From NCBI GenBank assembly GCA_001972305.1, contig BDDD01002938.1, positions 1 through 64,000 of the forward strand: 64,000 nt of DNA. Reading direction: 5' to 3'. The DNA is from Cephalotus follicularis. Taxonomy: Eukaryota > Streptophyta > Magnoliopsida > Oxalidales > Cephalotaceae. Positions within the stretch are counted from its first letter, which is position 1; every line of letters begins with the position of its first letter. A program made the position numbers and the translations under genes. Of this stretch, positions 11,484-21,700 are shown in pieces. The notes under the pieces are model-generated. The model did not search any database. It was not told the DNA's origin and saw nothing but the letters and a program-made list of their open reading frames with translations.

Positions 11484-12980
11484 CTACAGCCAATCCATCC
11501 CCAAGATCACATCGAAATCCCGGATAGGTAACACTATCAAGTTTGCAGATAACTGAATCCCAGCTACCACGATCTCACAATCTTTCATGATAGTGTCAGA
11601 TAGAAGACAAGTACCCGCAGGAGTACTCACCTCCAATACATAAGATAATCTAGATGTAACACCATGCAATTTGCGAGCAAATTCAGATGCAATGAATGAA
11701 TGTGTCGCACCAGGGTCAATCAATACATGAGCTAGTATGCCAGATATATAAATAGTACCTCCCACAATAGTAGTAGATTCTGGCACATCATCTTTAGATA
11801 ACGTGTAGACCCTACCTTTCATAATCCATTTCCTGGTATCCTTCCGCGGTTGAGCAGCCGCAACACTGCCACTAGCACTTCCTTGTTGGCCGCGTGCTTG
11901 ATCCCTCATCATAGGACAACTGTTCAGCATATGTTCTTGTGAACCACATCTTAAGAACTTTCCCATCTTCTTCCAGCACTCGGTCTCATCATGGTTCTGA
12001 CGACCACAAAAAGTACATCCACCTGCATTCTGTTGACTGTTTCGGCTAGGTGTCCTTGATCGTGAGTTTCTGCGTCGAGAACCTCCTTGACCTCTGTTGT
12101 CAGACTTTGTTGATTTAGCAGGATTATTACTCCCCTGCCCCTGTGACTGTGCGGCCCTCGATTCATTAGTACGAGACTGCTCTGCTCTCCTTTCATTCGC
12201 ATCTGCTTCCAGAATCATTGCCCTTTCAGCAACATCTACAAAAGAGGTCAGCTGCAACATCAACAGTTTAGATCTGATGTCAGGTTTAAGGCCTTTTAGA
12301 AACCTTTGGATCATCTGTGATTCACCCTCCACAAGATAAGGTGTATGCCTTGCCAGCTCCACAAATCTAGCCTGGTACTGAGCTACCGTCATGTCCCCTT
12401 GACGTAACTCCATCAGTTCGGTCTCCCTCCGGTCACACTCTATTTGTGGCACATAAGTTTCCAGAAACTCATACTGAAATCTGTCCCAAGTCCTGTCAAG
12501 CCCACGAGATTCCCATTTTGCTCCAGTCCTTTCCCTCCAATAAGTAGCCTCACCCCATAAGCGATATACAGCAAAGTTGAGTTTCTGCTCACCGGTACAC
12601 TCCAGGGCAGCAAATATCTTCTCCAAGTCTCTAATCCACTGTTCGGCCACTGTAGCATTCAGCTCACCATTGAAAGTTGGAGGATTCTGTCTCATGAACC
12701 ACTACAGGTCTCGGCCAAATCCACCGATATGACAAGCTTCAGGAGCCTGATGATAGGTCCGGTTAGCCTCGTACATTTGCCGAATCTGTTCCATGCTTGC
12801 CGCATTAGCTTGCATCTGCTGTTGGAAAAGATCAGCCATGCGGTCAAAGTTACTCCTCTCATCTTGTACTGGGGGAATATTCACTCCTTCATTCGCTGGT
12901 GGATTATGTTCGTGCACTGGCAGTGCATTGACCCCTTCGTTGGCTCTACGCCTTCCTCTTCTTCCTCTTCGCAAATCCAT
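11484..12980 (-). pseudogene. Gypsy-1 gag and protease
   Basis: Gag starts at ATG 12980 (MDLRRGRRGRRR). A stop at 12702-12704 precedes WFMRQNPPTFNGE in the same frame. The capsid-like region follows (ELMELRQGDMTVAQYQARF, RFLKGLKPDIRSKL). Two zinc knuckles follow: CTFCGRQNHDETEC is intact, but the second reads KFLRCGSQEHMLNSC, with the first Cys replaced by Phe (Gypsy-2 keeps KCLRC). The protease active site is IDPGATHSF, with Pro rather than the commoner Ser after Asp, and GMDWL marks its end. Gypsy-2 shares DPGAT, so that is a family trait. Confidence 0.92.
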
Positions 12981-12985
12981 TCAGT

Positions 12986-12994
12986 TTCCTATAT
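12986..12994 (-). promoter_or_regulatory. Possible 3' splice acceptor before Gypsy-1 gag
   Basis: On the minus strand CCATATAG|GAAACTG lies 8 bases before the gag ATG. The same ATATAG|GAAACT precedes gag in Gypsy-2. Paired with the LTR donor GTAAGT, it could remove a leader intron of about 2.1 kb. Confidence 0.35.
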
Positions 12995-13062
12995 GGAATG
13001 ACATGATCATTAGGAAACAATTCACTTAATTTTCTGAGAAACTTATCCCAGCTAGCATATAT

Positions 13063-13081
13063 GGAATATGCTCTGATACCA
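13063..13081 (-). other. Gypsy-1 primer binding site (tRNA-Met type)
   Basis: On the minus strand TGGTATCAGAGCATATTCC lies 3 bases inside the 5' LTR end. The first 12 bases match the initiator tRNA-Met complement used by most plant LTR elements. Confidence 0.9.
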
Positions 13082-13438
13082 TGCTGTCACACCCGTTATT
13101 CCATTACATTAGACAACATATGTAGTGATATCAGGAATAAGTAATTAACCCAACATTTCATAAATAAGCGGAAGCATTTAAAACTAGATTTCAAAGTCCT
13201 TCACATGCAGCCCATACTACGCGCGTATACAATCCATCAAAATCATCCTTATACATAAGGAAAGGTAAAACAACAACACGGAGTGTGAACCGTTTAGTAC
13301 AAATACAGTACATCATAAAAATAACAACCTTAAGTAGATGAAAACTCTCCACTCTTTAGCAGCAACTGCCCGAATGCCTTCTCTTAATCTAAAATTGTAG
13401 GGGGGGTTAGTCGTTGTCCTCACTTGGCTAAGTAGGAA

Positions 13439-13563
13439 GATAAAGCATGTAATTGACTCTATAAATGTGAATATGCATGACAATTAATATGAAATGACAT
13501 ATATATGATAAAGCATGTAATTGACTTTATAAATGTAAATATGCATGACAGTTAATATGAAAT

Positions 13564-13574
<11 letters not shown>
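13439..13574. repeat. 68-bp direct duplication, Gypsy-1 5' LTR only
   Basis: Units 13439-13506 and 13507-13574 both begin gataaagcatgtaattgact and end in an AT run. The 3' LTR has one copy (from about 6136). It lies directly next to the (AT)n tract and gap. Confidence 0.93.
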
Positions 13575-13600
<26 letters not shown>

Positions 13601-13796
13601 NNNNNNNNNNNNNNNNNNNNNNNNNNNNNNNNNNNNNNNNNNNNNNNNNNNNNNNNNNNNNNNNNNNNNNNNNNNNNNNNNNNNNNNNNNNNNNNNNNNN
13701 NNNNNNNNNNNNNNNNNNNNNNNNNNNNNNNNNNNNNNNNNNNNNNNNNNNNNNNNNNNNNNNNNNNNNNNNNNNNNNNNNNNNNNNNNNNNNNNN
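13601..13796. other. Assembly gap (196 N)
   Basis: Undetermined bases following an (AT)n run. The matching part of the 3' LTR is a pure AT microsatellite, so the gap probably reflects unresolved AT repeats. Confidence 0.99.
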
Positions 13797-14480
13797 TTAT
13801 TCCAATATATACGCAATCATGCCAAGTGGCCATAGACAGTAATACCGCACAAGGGTACAATCAATCAGTACAGTGGTTTGGGTGTCACATGTCGCTAACT
13901 CCTAGCACCAACTGTGCACCACCTATCTATCACCCTACACTCCAAAGATGATAGATCAGGTCAATTACTACCGGTATTAGCGGGCAGTTTAACGATCAAG
14001 TTCTGCATTGCATACAGTTTGGGTGGATACTCTAGCCAAATCCTGGCACATAGGACCACCTCCGTAGCCAGTGATGTCTCCTATCACTCGACTAACGGCA
14101 ATAACATAGACAATCAATTCATTCGATTCAGTAACAATATTACATATATCTATAATACGCAATATTATAATAGTTTTCATTTTTAGAAAACATAACAGTA
14201 CAGTCAGTGGTTCTCTTATGAGAACTAAACAGTAACAGTGCCTCTATAATGGGAAAAATAGCAGTTGTATGCGATAAGATTTTTTTTATTAGAAATCCGT
14301 TGTAGAAAATCATTAATTATGCTTTAAGCATTAAGTTGGTAAAATCCTTGAATACATGTATATAACAGTAGTAATTTCATTAAATAACAGTAACAAAAGT
14401 TATAATATAGCAGATCAAGGATGTTTGCAACCACAATCACGTCAATCAATCAATCCGAACATTTCTATTCTTACTGTTCT

Positions 14481-14631
14481 AAAGCGTCGACTGTTGCTGT
14501 GTAAGCGTCGACGGTTGTTTTCTAAGCGTTGACACTACACGCATGATCAAGGCTTAAGCGTCGATATTCTAAGCCTTAACAGGCGTTTTCCACACCAAAG
14601 CGTCGATGGTCTTAACTTAAGCGTCGACGCT
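14481..14631. repeat. Gypsy-1 5' LTR word array B (GCGTCGACG type)
   Basis: The same array as 6971-7121. Here some words are cleaner: aaagcgtcgactg (14481) and the perfect aagcgtcgacgctt (14619), where the 3' LTR has gcatcgac and gcgtcggcgc. Comparing copies shows decay mostly at CpG. Confidence 0.9.
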
Positions 14632-15550
14632 TCTGGCATTCTTACGAATTCCAGGAGCAATATCAGAATAGGGGATGCATAAAATCAACCCAAACTCAGT
14701 TCAATTCTACATGAAATCAAGTACAACATATTATACATGTTATATGTTCAAAAACATGTCAAAAACCCCTACCTCAATTGCTATCCCAAAGCCAAATTGG
14801 ATTGACCTCTCTCCTTATGTCCAATGTTCTTCAACAACTCAACTCTCAATCTCAGTAAAAAATTATCCTGAACAATTGCATGTTTGTAGGTCTTAGATAC
14901 GAATCCAGTACAATAAATTAGTTATCCAATCATGATAACAGTTAAAATCAGAACCAGGAGCTTATCGTTAACTCTATGTTCCTAGTTTCATCTCTTATGA
15001 ACAATTTAACATTTCTATCTCAAATCAAACTTGTTAACTCTTAAATCAAGTTGACAGTAGGTATTATACTTAGATTCAGTAACTTAACACTCATTATTAT
15101 AATCATGATGATGGATTCGGGTTAGGAACTTACCGGGAAAACAAAGCTTCCAAGTCTCTTTGACACTCTAATCCTCAATTGCAAGCTTCCACAATTCTCC
15201 AGCAATCCTTCTCTTCCTCAGTGTTTTTCAACGCTCAAGTGGCTCAAGTATCAGCTGATATAAGTGATCAAATTCGTGCCTTTCATCCCACAGTTGGTTG
15301 AACTTTTAATTAACATCTCTCTCTCCCTCATGCATGCATTCTCTCTTTGTTTTCTCTTACCCTTTTCTGCTGTGTTTTTACAGGTTACAGGTGAAAAGGA
15401 TACATGCAAGACTCCTTGGTCTGGCACTATCAACAGCTGGTAAGGCCTCTTTTGCATGGCCAACACGTCTATGGACACATGCCCATGTTACCATCATTTC
15501 AACTCTGCCATTTCATTCCAACAGACACATATCTTTGCGCCAGAACACGT

Positions 15551-15723
15551 CTAAAGCGTCGCCGGTTATATCGTGGGCGTCGACGCTTATACGCCTTTAA
15601 GTGTCGATGCAGGGCGTTTAAAGGTCGACGTTTTGCCACCTTAACTCAGCCTTCAACTGTGTGTTCTGTGCATGTGTCAGGGCTCAAAGCGTCGACGGTA
15701 AGAAGTTAGGCGTCGGCGGTTTG
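15551..15723. repeat. Gypsy-1 5' LTR word array A (GCGTCGACG type)
   Basis: Words: aaagcgtcgccgg, gggcgtcgacgctt, aagtgtcgatgc, aaggtcgacg, aaagcgtcgacgg, ggcgtcggcgg. It is the counterpart of 8041-8213. Confidence 0.88.
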
Positions 15724-15980
15724 GCACCAGAAATTATTTCTTTAGTTTTCCATTTAAGAATTTTATTCCAACTTCATTCGATTAAAAAGTTAACCAACAT
15801 AACATCCCAAAGTATATTTTATTCATTGATGGTTACAAAATACATGAATTGAAATTACGGTTATTACAATATGCATATCATGTATGGTTTATTTTCTGTT
15901 TGATTACATGTGTTTATTGGGTTAGTATTTGGACATTGAATATGCATACCCTGCTACTGCCTGCCAATTTCTGGGCAAAG

Positions 15981-16093
15981 CAGTCAACTGTTCTTCATGG
16001 CAGTCGACTACTCAATCGAACCAGTCGACTGTTAAGAGCAAACAGCCGACTACTCAATCAAAACAGCCGGCTGTTCTTGGGAACAGCCGACTG
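15981..16093. repeat. S1 word array B (CAGTCGACTG type)
   Basis: Words: cagtcaactg (15981), cagtcgacta (16001), cagtcgactg (16022), cagccgacta, cagccggctg, cagccgactg. It lies about 1.34-1.45 kb into S1 once Gypsy-1 is removed, the same relative position as array B in Gypsy-1, but with the CAGTCGACTG word. Confidence 0.88.
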
Positions 16094-17411
16094 TCCTGGG
16101 ATAAATTCTGATATAGGTTCTATTTAGGCCTTAAATTGAATGTAATTAACCTGGCATTTATATGGGATGACTGTAACAGTCAATCCTGACCTTATATAAT
16201 TACATTTCAGAAATTAAACAACGAATGCACTTCTTGTGAAAGTTGTGCAAGAATGACTATGGTATGCTAATGACTTTATTGAATCCTCGAATTGCTATTG
16301 TGCCTTATTAATCTGCTGTATACGCTACTGTTACAATTAGTACATACTAGTTGGGTGTTATAAACACTATTGTTCCTTTACTTTCAAAGGATTAAACCAA
16401 CTAAGTGCTATAAGCACGGATATGGATTTTAACTAAAGATTTCAAATGAAAACTTATTTCCAATGATTTACCACTCCTCCTATGAGAGGTACCTACTGTT
16501 TTGTTCTCCAACCGGGAACCATTATTGTATTGATACCGTTTTTTCCTCCAACGTGAGGTACGGTCATTGAATTGTTATATGTTTCTAAAAGAAAACAACC
16601 ATTATATTGCATATTATATATATATATGTAAAATTGTTATTGAATTGATTGTCTATGCTTAATTCCATTAGTCGAGTGATGGCAGAGGTCACTGACTACG
16701 GAGGTGATCCTATGTGCCAGAAGTTGGCTAGAGTATTCACCCAAACGTATCTGCCCTACAGATCTTATTTGTTAAACTGCCCGCTAACGCCGGCAGTAAA
16801 TGTTACCTGATCTATCATCTTCGAAGTGTAGGGTGATAGTTAGGTGGTACGCTGTTTGTGCTAGGAGGTAGCGACATGTGTCACCCAACCACAGTATGGA
16901 TTGATTTTACACTTGTGCGGTATTCTTGAATTGTATTGTCTATGGCCACTTGGCATGATTTCTTATATATTGGAATACTTAATTATGTTATTTTCAATAT
17001 AAAATGTCATACATGTTGCATTTATATATTCCTTATCATGCATTATTCCTACTTAGCCAAGTGAGGACAACGGCTAACCCCTACAATTTCAGATTAAGCA
17101 AGGGCGTTCGGAAGGTGCTGCTAAAGCTTGGAGAGTTTTTACCTGCTTAAGGTTGTTATTTTATGATGTACTGTATTTGTAATGAACGGTTCACACTCAG
17201 TGTTGTTGTTTTACTTTCCTTATGTAAAAGGATAATTGTTGGATTGTACGAGCACGTAGTATGGGCTGCGTGCGGATGACTTTTATTTTATAATCCTGAT
17301 ATGAATGCTTCCGCTTATTTATGAAATGTTGAATGGAATGCTGGATTATTTACTTATTCCTGATATCACCACATATGTTGTCTAAATGTAATGGAATAAC
17401 GGGGTGTGACA

Positions 17412-18600
17412 ATCGGGGCCAAGCATGACAAGGGATTATAGTGCACGTGAACCGACGACTTAGGAAATCTGAGGTTTATGAGGTGTGGGAAAATTAATTA
17501 GATTAATTTTTCCAAATGGATAATATTTGGATATTATTCCAATAGCATTTAAATTGGTCAAAGACCATTTAGAATGGCTAAACCGGACCCAAGGGTATTT
17601 TGGTAATTTATGAACACCTACCTTATAATGGTTGGATCTTTAATATGTTGGACATATTAAGTCTTGGTGTCAAATATCAGTTATGTGGATTTTGCATTTT
17701 GTGGAAACACATGTGTTTGATCTTACTTAACCAATATTCGAAGGGTACATAAGATCACTAAAAGAGTTAGACTCTTAATGCTACACTGGCCAGGCAAAGC
17801 ATCGACGTCTTTTAGAAAGACGTCGATGCTTAACATTTTTTAAAGACGTCGATGTCCTTTAGAAAGCGTCGATGTTTTTAGTGCCACATTGCATGGGCGT
17901 CGATTTCCTTTGGAAAGCGTTGCGGGCACGTTTTCTCTCTCATATCCAACAGCCATCTCCTGTTCTTGCATGTTATGGGAATGTGGGGTTCATGGCCAGA
18001 GACTCCCTAGGAGTGAGGACCATGATCCTAAGTGAATGCGAGAGTGGGAGAGAGAAGAAGAGGGCTAGTAATAAGCATTTTCTGCAAAAAATGCTAAAAG
18101 GAGAAGTTTGATTTTTGCTGGGCAAGTGACTTCGATTTTCTCTCTGCAGAGTGTGTTCCTTTCATCTGTGATACACCAAGCAAGAGCTTATCTAGGGTGG
18201 ATTGATTATTGACTTCATTGGCCAATATCAATTTACCTTTTCTAAGCTTAGTGAGAGAGAGAGAGTTCATACACTTTGTTCTTGGTTATTGCCGGTTGGA
18301 TTGCTTGTTGTTCCATAGACTTGGAGAAGATTAAAGAGGGAATCTACTCAAGCGTGTAGCGGCAAAGAAAGAAGGAGCCTTCACCCGCTGGTATATATCT
18401 TGGTCCTTCTCTTCTTGCCATGCTTGTGTATCACCATTGTTTGCTATGGTGACACCAATTCAATTCTGTTGATGATGTGGTGATCCGTGTGGTTTGTGGA
18501 CATGCCTTATGGACTGTTTTTTATTTTAATTGGGTGTTCTTCCGCTGCTATGTTTGTATGTTTTGTTTTTTTCTACACCCTATATGCCTTAGTCCATCTT
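17412..18600 (+). mobile_element. Copia-1 LTR, right piece
   Basis: Resumes after the second ATCGG of S1. It aligns with the Copia-2 LTR at several points ('ccaagcatgac...cacgtgaaccgacgac' versus 38463-38500; 'gtgtagcggcaaag' at 18355 versus 39852). It carries its own word array at 17796-17925. The right end is unclear: no CA terminus and primer site were found before the Gypsy fragment at about 18640. Confidence 0.65.
17796..17925. repeat. Copia-1 LTR word array (ACGTCGATG/GCGTCGATG type)
   Basis: Words: gcatcgacgtc (17800), gacgtcgatgc (17820), gacgtcgatgtc (17845), gcgtcgatg (17865), gcgtcgattt (17897). The first two are mirror complements of each other around a short spacer (tttttagaaa-like), so that pair could fold as a hairpin. 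Confidence 0.82.
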
Positions 18601-18639
18601 TGGCTCCGGATTCAGTTTATCCGTTTCCAGTAAAGGCAA

Positions 18640-20261
18640 GCCCGTGGTACGGTGCCTGCTCTTTCTTCATAAGCTTCAAATCCCAGTACATCTTGCTAAT
18701 GGTCAGATGCATCGAAAATATGGAGCGGTGAGCGTATGACAACAGCTCATCCTTTAATTCTATAAAAGATACAAATTCTGCATCGGGATCTTATTAATTC
18801 GTCACCAGGAATCCTGAATCACATTTTCCATTCACCTTGATCATTCATTGTAGCCTTAAGCAGCATTTCATCCGTACATTGAGTTTTCCAATAACATTGG
18901 CGTACATGAATACGCGAAATCGTTAAGCTGCTAGTTGGCGACTTAGTACGTCCGCCACAACATTACCTTTGCTTGGATGGTACTAGGTTCATAATTATAG
19001 TCATTGGATAATTCCGTGAGGCGTATATGGTCACCCTTCCATTTTTGCATCGAGACACAACTCAAGCCACTGTCTGATGCATCATTGTACACCACAAAAC
19101 CTTCACTACCTTTCGGCAAAGCCAAGATAGGCGCAGAAGTCAAACGCTGTTTGAGCTCTTGGAAACTCCGTTCACCTTGTCTATTCCATTCAAAAGCTAC
19201 ATTCTTCTGCGTCAATCGAGTCAGGGGGAGTAGCTGTGTGCGAGAATCTTCAAACAAAACGTCGGTAGCATCTTTCCACACCAAGGAAGCTTATTCACAT
19301 TATTAGGCAAGCATGCAAGGCAATATTCAAGATTATAGCATGCACAGGAGGGGGAGCTCGTAGTTGCCAGAGGAAATCTCAGCGCCGCACGCTTACAACA
19401 TGAAGCGCTTGGCATGCCTAGCAGAGCTCTAGCAGTTGGCATTGCAGGCTGCTCGACGACATAGTATGTATGGAAGGTATACACTAGACAGTGTTCGTCA
19501 CCATGCCGGGCAGAGGATGCAGGCTCTGGACAGTGCTTGGCACTATGCTATTCTTAGGACACTGGGTATTCATCGTCGGTGCTATACACTATTCATAGCA
19601 GAGGAGAGTTCTTATGCGAGGGAGCTACAATGCACCACACCATCGTGTCCTCCATGCCTGGGTTTTTAGGTCGGAACACAGGCTCTGCATGCATGGTAGA
19701 GAAATGCTCGATGCATGCTGGCCATGTAGAGCTCGGTACTTGGTCATTTTGGTACCCTGGCTCCTCGGCCGTTGGTGCCCGGTTCCAACGTGTCCTCGGT
19801 ACAATGACACAATAGCACCTTGGTACCTCAGGTGCTTATCAGTGGAGCTCAAATGGAGAGCTTGATACTGTCACATGCAGAGGAGAGCCACGCGTGGTAC
19901 CATAGACGCATCGGCCCTCGGACCTCCGTCACATTCATTAGTCGTTTCCAGGCTTTAATCATTTCAATCTTTGAAGGATCCACTTAACAATCTGGCACTG
20001 GATATGATATGTTCCAGAAAGGCTACCCTTAACAACCAGAGTTTTCATTTATCAAACTTGGCATATAACCGATGATTTTTGGAAGTTTGCAATGCCAAGT
20101 GTAGATGTTCTCCATGATTTTTCATTATCCTTAAGTACACCGGGATATCATTAATAAGGATTGCGATAAAGCAATCAAGATATGGATTGCACACTTGATT
20201 CATCGTAGCAGGGCATTGATTGCCCCGAACGGCATTACTACAATTTTCATAATGTCCATAT
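18640..20261 (-). pseudogene. Gypsy-3: decayed RT/RNase H fragment
   Basis: Minus-strand remnants of Gypsy Pol: reverse transcriptase (about 19930-20255; KIEMIKAWKRLMNVTEV and an active-site region reading ILINDIPV), then PLTRLTQKNVAFEW, a TDASD-like box reading NDASDSGL, and a degenerate [13 protein letters not shown] region (18945-18990). Many stops and frameshifts. Text between 18640 and 18940 looks like further decayed pol. A foreign segment splits it at 19292-19917. Its right end is cut by the insertion of Gypsy-2 at 20262. No LTR of its own was identified. Confidence 0.75.
19292..19917. other. Unidentified 626-bp insert within Gypsy-3 RT
   Basis: It interrupts the conserved [15 protein letters not shown] segment: EVR is encoded at 19918-19926 and SFLG near 19279-19291, both on the minus strand. 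The insert looks more GC-rich than its flanks and contains scattered gcatg/ggtacc words. I saw no clear TG...CA ends, inverted terminal repeats or domain. The overlapping short open frames in it are not supported as genes. Confidence 0.6.
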
Positions 20262-21604
20262 TGTCACACCCCGTTATTCCGGTTACCATCATTGACAAGC
20301 ATATATGGTGATATCAGTATTAAACATACATTCCAGCATTTCATTCAACAGTATATAACAATATGCGGAAGCAGACAATAAGCCGGAATATAAAATACAA
20401 CCATCCGCACGCATCCCATACTACGTGCGGTTACGAGTCAAAATTATCCTTAACATAAGGAATACAACAAGAAAATGAGGTATGATTCGTTCGTTCATTA
20501 CAATACATCAAAAGAGAATAGCAACCTTAAAATGATAAAAGAAGCTCTCCAAGCTTCAGCAGCAAGCTCCGAACGTCCTTGCTCAATCTGTAATTATAGG
20601 GGTTAGCCGTTGTCCTCACCTGGCTAAGTAGGAAGATAATGTACACTAAGGAATATATGAATGCAATATGTATGACAGTTTATATCAAAATAACGTTTTA
20701 ATAGGCCAATATATATACGCAATCATGCCAAATGGCCATAAACAGTTCATATGCAAAAATACCGCACAAGGGTACAATCAATTCATTCAGTGGTTTGGGT
20801 GTCACATGTCGCTAACTCCTAGCTCCAACTGTGCACCACCTAACTATCACCCTACGCTCCGAGGATGATAGAACAGGTAACATTTACTACCGGCGTTGGC
20901 GGGTAGTTTAATAGTAATTTCTGCAATTGCAGACAGTGGGGGTGATACTCTGGCCAACTCCTGGCACCCAGAATCACATCCATAGTCAGTGATATCCTCC
21001 ATCACTCAACTACGGCAGTAAGCATAGACAATCAATTCAATCACTGCAATCATTAGCAATATTACATATATAATTAATATGTAATATCAAGTGTTTTCTT
21101 TAGAAACATATATCAGTTCAGTAATCGTACATCTCATGTGAGGAAACGATATCAGTACAGTAGTGGTTTCCAGATGAGGAAACAAAACAGTAGGTACCTC
21201 TCATGTAGGAGGAAAATCAGTAGTTTCTTTAAACAATAAACGTTCTTTTTGAAAATGATAGTAAATATCATAAATTTTGGGTACAAGTCTCATAAATGGT
21301 TCCAATCGTTAAACTATCAGTAGTAGTGGTATTAATAGCACCAACAGTATATACTAACATAATTAGCATATGCAGTAACAAGAATCAAAGGCAGTAGTTC
21401 TTGTAATTAATAATTTTTCATTGGAAGTGGTATTTAAAACCATAAATTGTGCATATAGCACATAGTTTGTTCGATCATTGAAATATCAGTAATAACGATG
21501 TTAAATAACATCAACAGTGCATACTATATGATGGTAGCACATTCAAATCACTAGCAATGCAAAACAGTAGCAAATCAATCAATTATTATGCAATTCCTGC
21601 CCAG

Positions 21605-21700
21605 AACAGTCGACTGCCCTCAAGAACCAGTCGGCTGTTGGGTTGAGTAGTCGACTGTATAAATTGAGTAGTCGACTGTTTTCAATAACAGTCGACTGTT
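21605..21700. repeat. Gypsy-2 3' LTR word array B (CAGTCGACTG type)
   Basis: Five words in under 100 bp: acagtcgactg, ccagtcggctgt, tagtcgactgt, tagtcgactgt, acagtcgactgt. It occupies the slot that holds GCGTCGACG words in the Gypsy-1 LTR. Confidence 0.92.

Larger units (their letters stand above)
5782..15868 (-). mobile_element. Gypsy-1: full-length Tekay-type chromovirus with TSD ATATG
   Basis: A complete element of 10,087 bp on the minus strand with a 5' LTR (13085-15868), primer site (13063-13081), gag-pol (12980-8399), polypurine tract (8358-8376) and 3' LTR (5782-8357). The 5-bp repeat ATATG flanks it at 5777-5781 and 15869-15873. A C-terminal chromodomain and ~2.6-kb LTRs place it with Tekay/Del chromoviruses. 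The two LTRs differ at roughly 1 in 20 sites in the first 150 bp, so the insertion is not recent. Coding is broken by four stops and two frameshifts. It is inserted in solo LTR S1. Confidence 0.95.
13085..15868 (-). mobile_element. Gypsy-1 5' LTR
   Basis: 2,784 bp including a 196-bp gap. Its ends match the 3' LTR. Relative to the 3' LTR it has a 68-bp tandem duplication (13439-13574). Arrays lie at 14481-14631 and 15551-15723, and the GTAAGT donor (reverse complement acttac) is at 15128-15133. Confidence 0.93.
4549..17411 (+). mobile_element. Solo LTR S1 (Tekay-type Gypsy), split by Gypsy-1
   Basis: It begins TGTAATAACCGC and ends CGGGGTGTGACA, flanked by the 5-bp direct repeat ATCGG (4544-4548 and 17412-17416). 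Removing Gypsy-1 and one copy of its target duplication leaves about 2,771 bp. It is the same LTR family as the Gypsy-2 LTR (about 2,707 bp) in reverse orientation. No primer site or internal region adjoins either end, so it is a solo LTR, probably left by LTR-LTR recombination. It carries two CAGTCGACTG arrays (4721-4851 and 15981-16093) and a TATA box at 5111. Confidence 0.92.
1..18600 (+). mobile_element. Copia-1: Ty1/Copia LTR retrotransposon (Angela/TAR-like), interrupted
   Basis: The parts in order are the leader (1-337), gag-pol (338 to about 3957), LTR sequence (3958-4548) and more LTR (17412 to about 18600). The LTR is split by solo LTR S1 with its nested Gypsy-1. The two LTR pieces align with the 5' LTR of Copia-2, for example 'gtgtagcggcaaag' near 18355 and 39852. 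The end of RNase H, the polypurine tract and the first ~320 bp of the LTR are missing, which indicates a deletion near 3957. The right boundary is approximate because sequence passes into a decayed Gypsy fragment. Clade assignment is from general family resemblance and was not tested by phylogeny. Confidence 0.75.

Noticed and set aside
15929-16127. Peptide repeats (QSTTQSNQSTVKS-like) suggesting a repeat protein
   Set aside because: They are the translation of the CAGTCGACTG array B in S1, open in two frames, and interrupted from any gene context.
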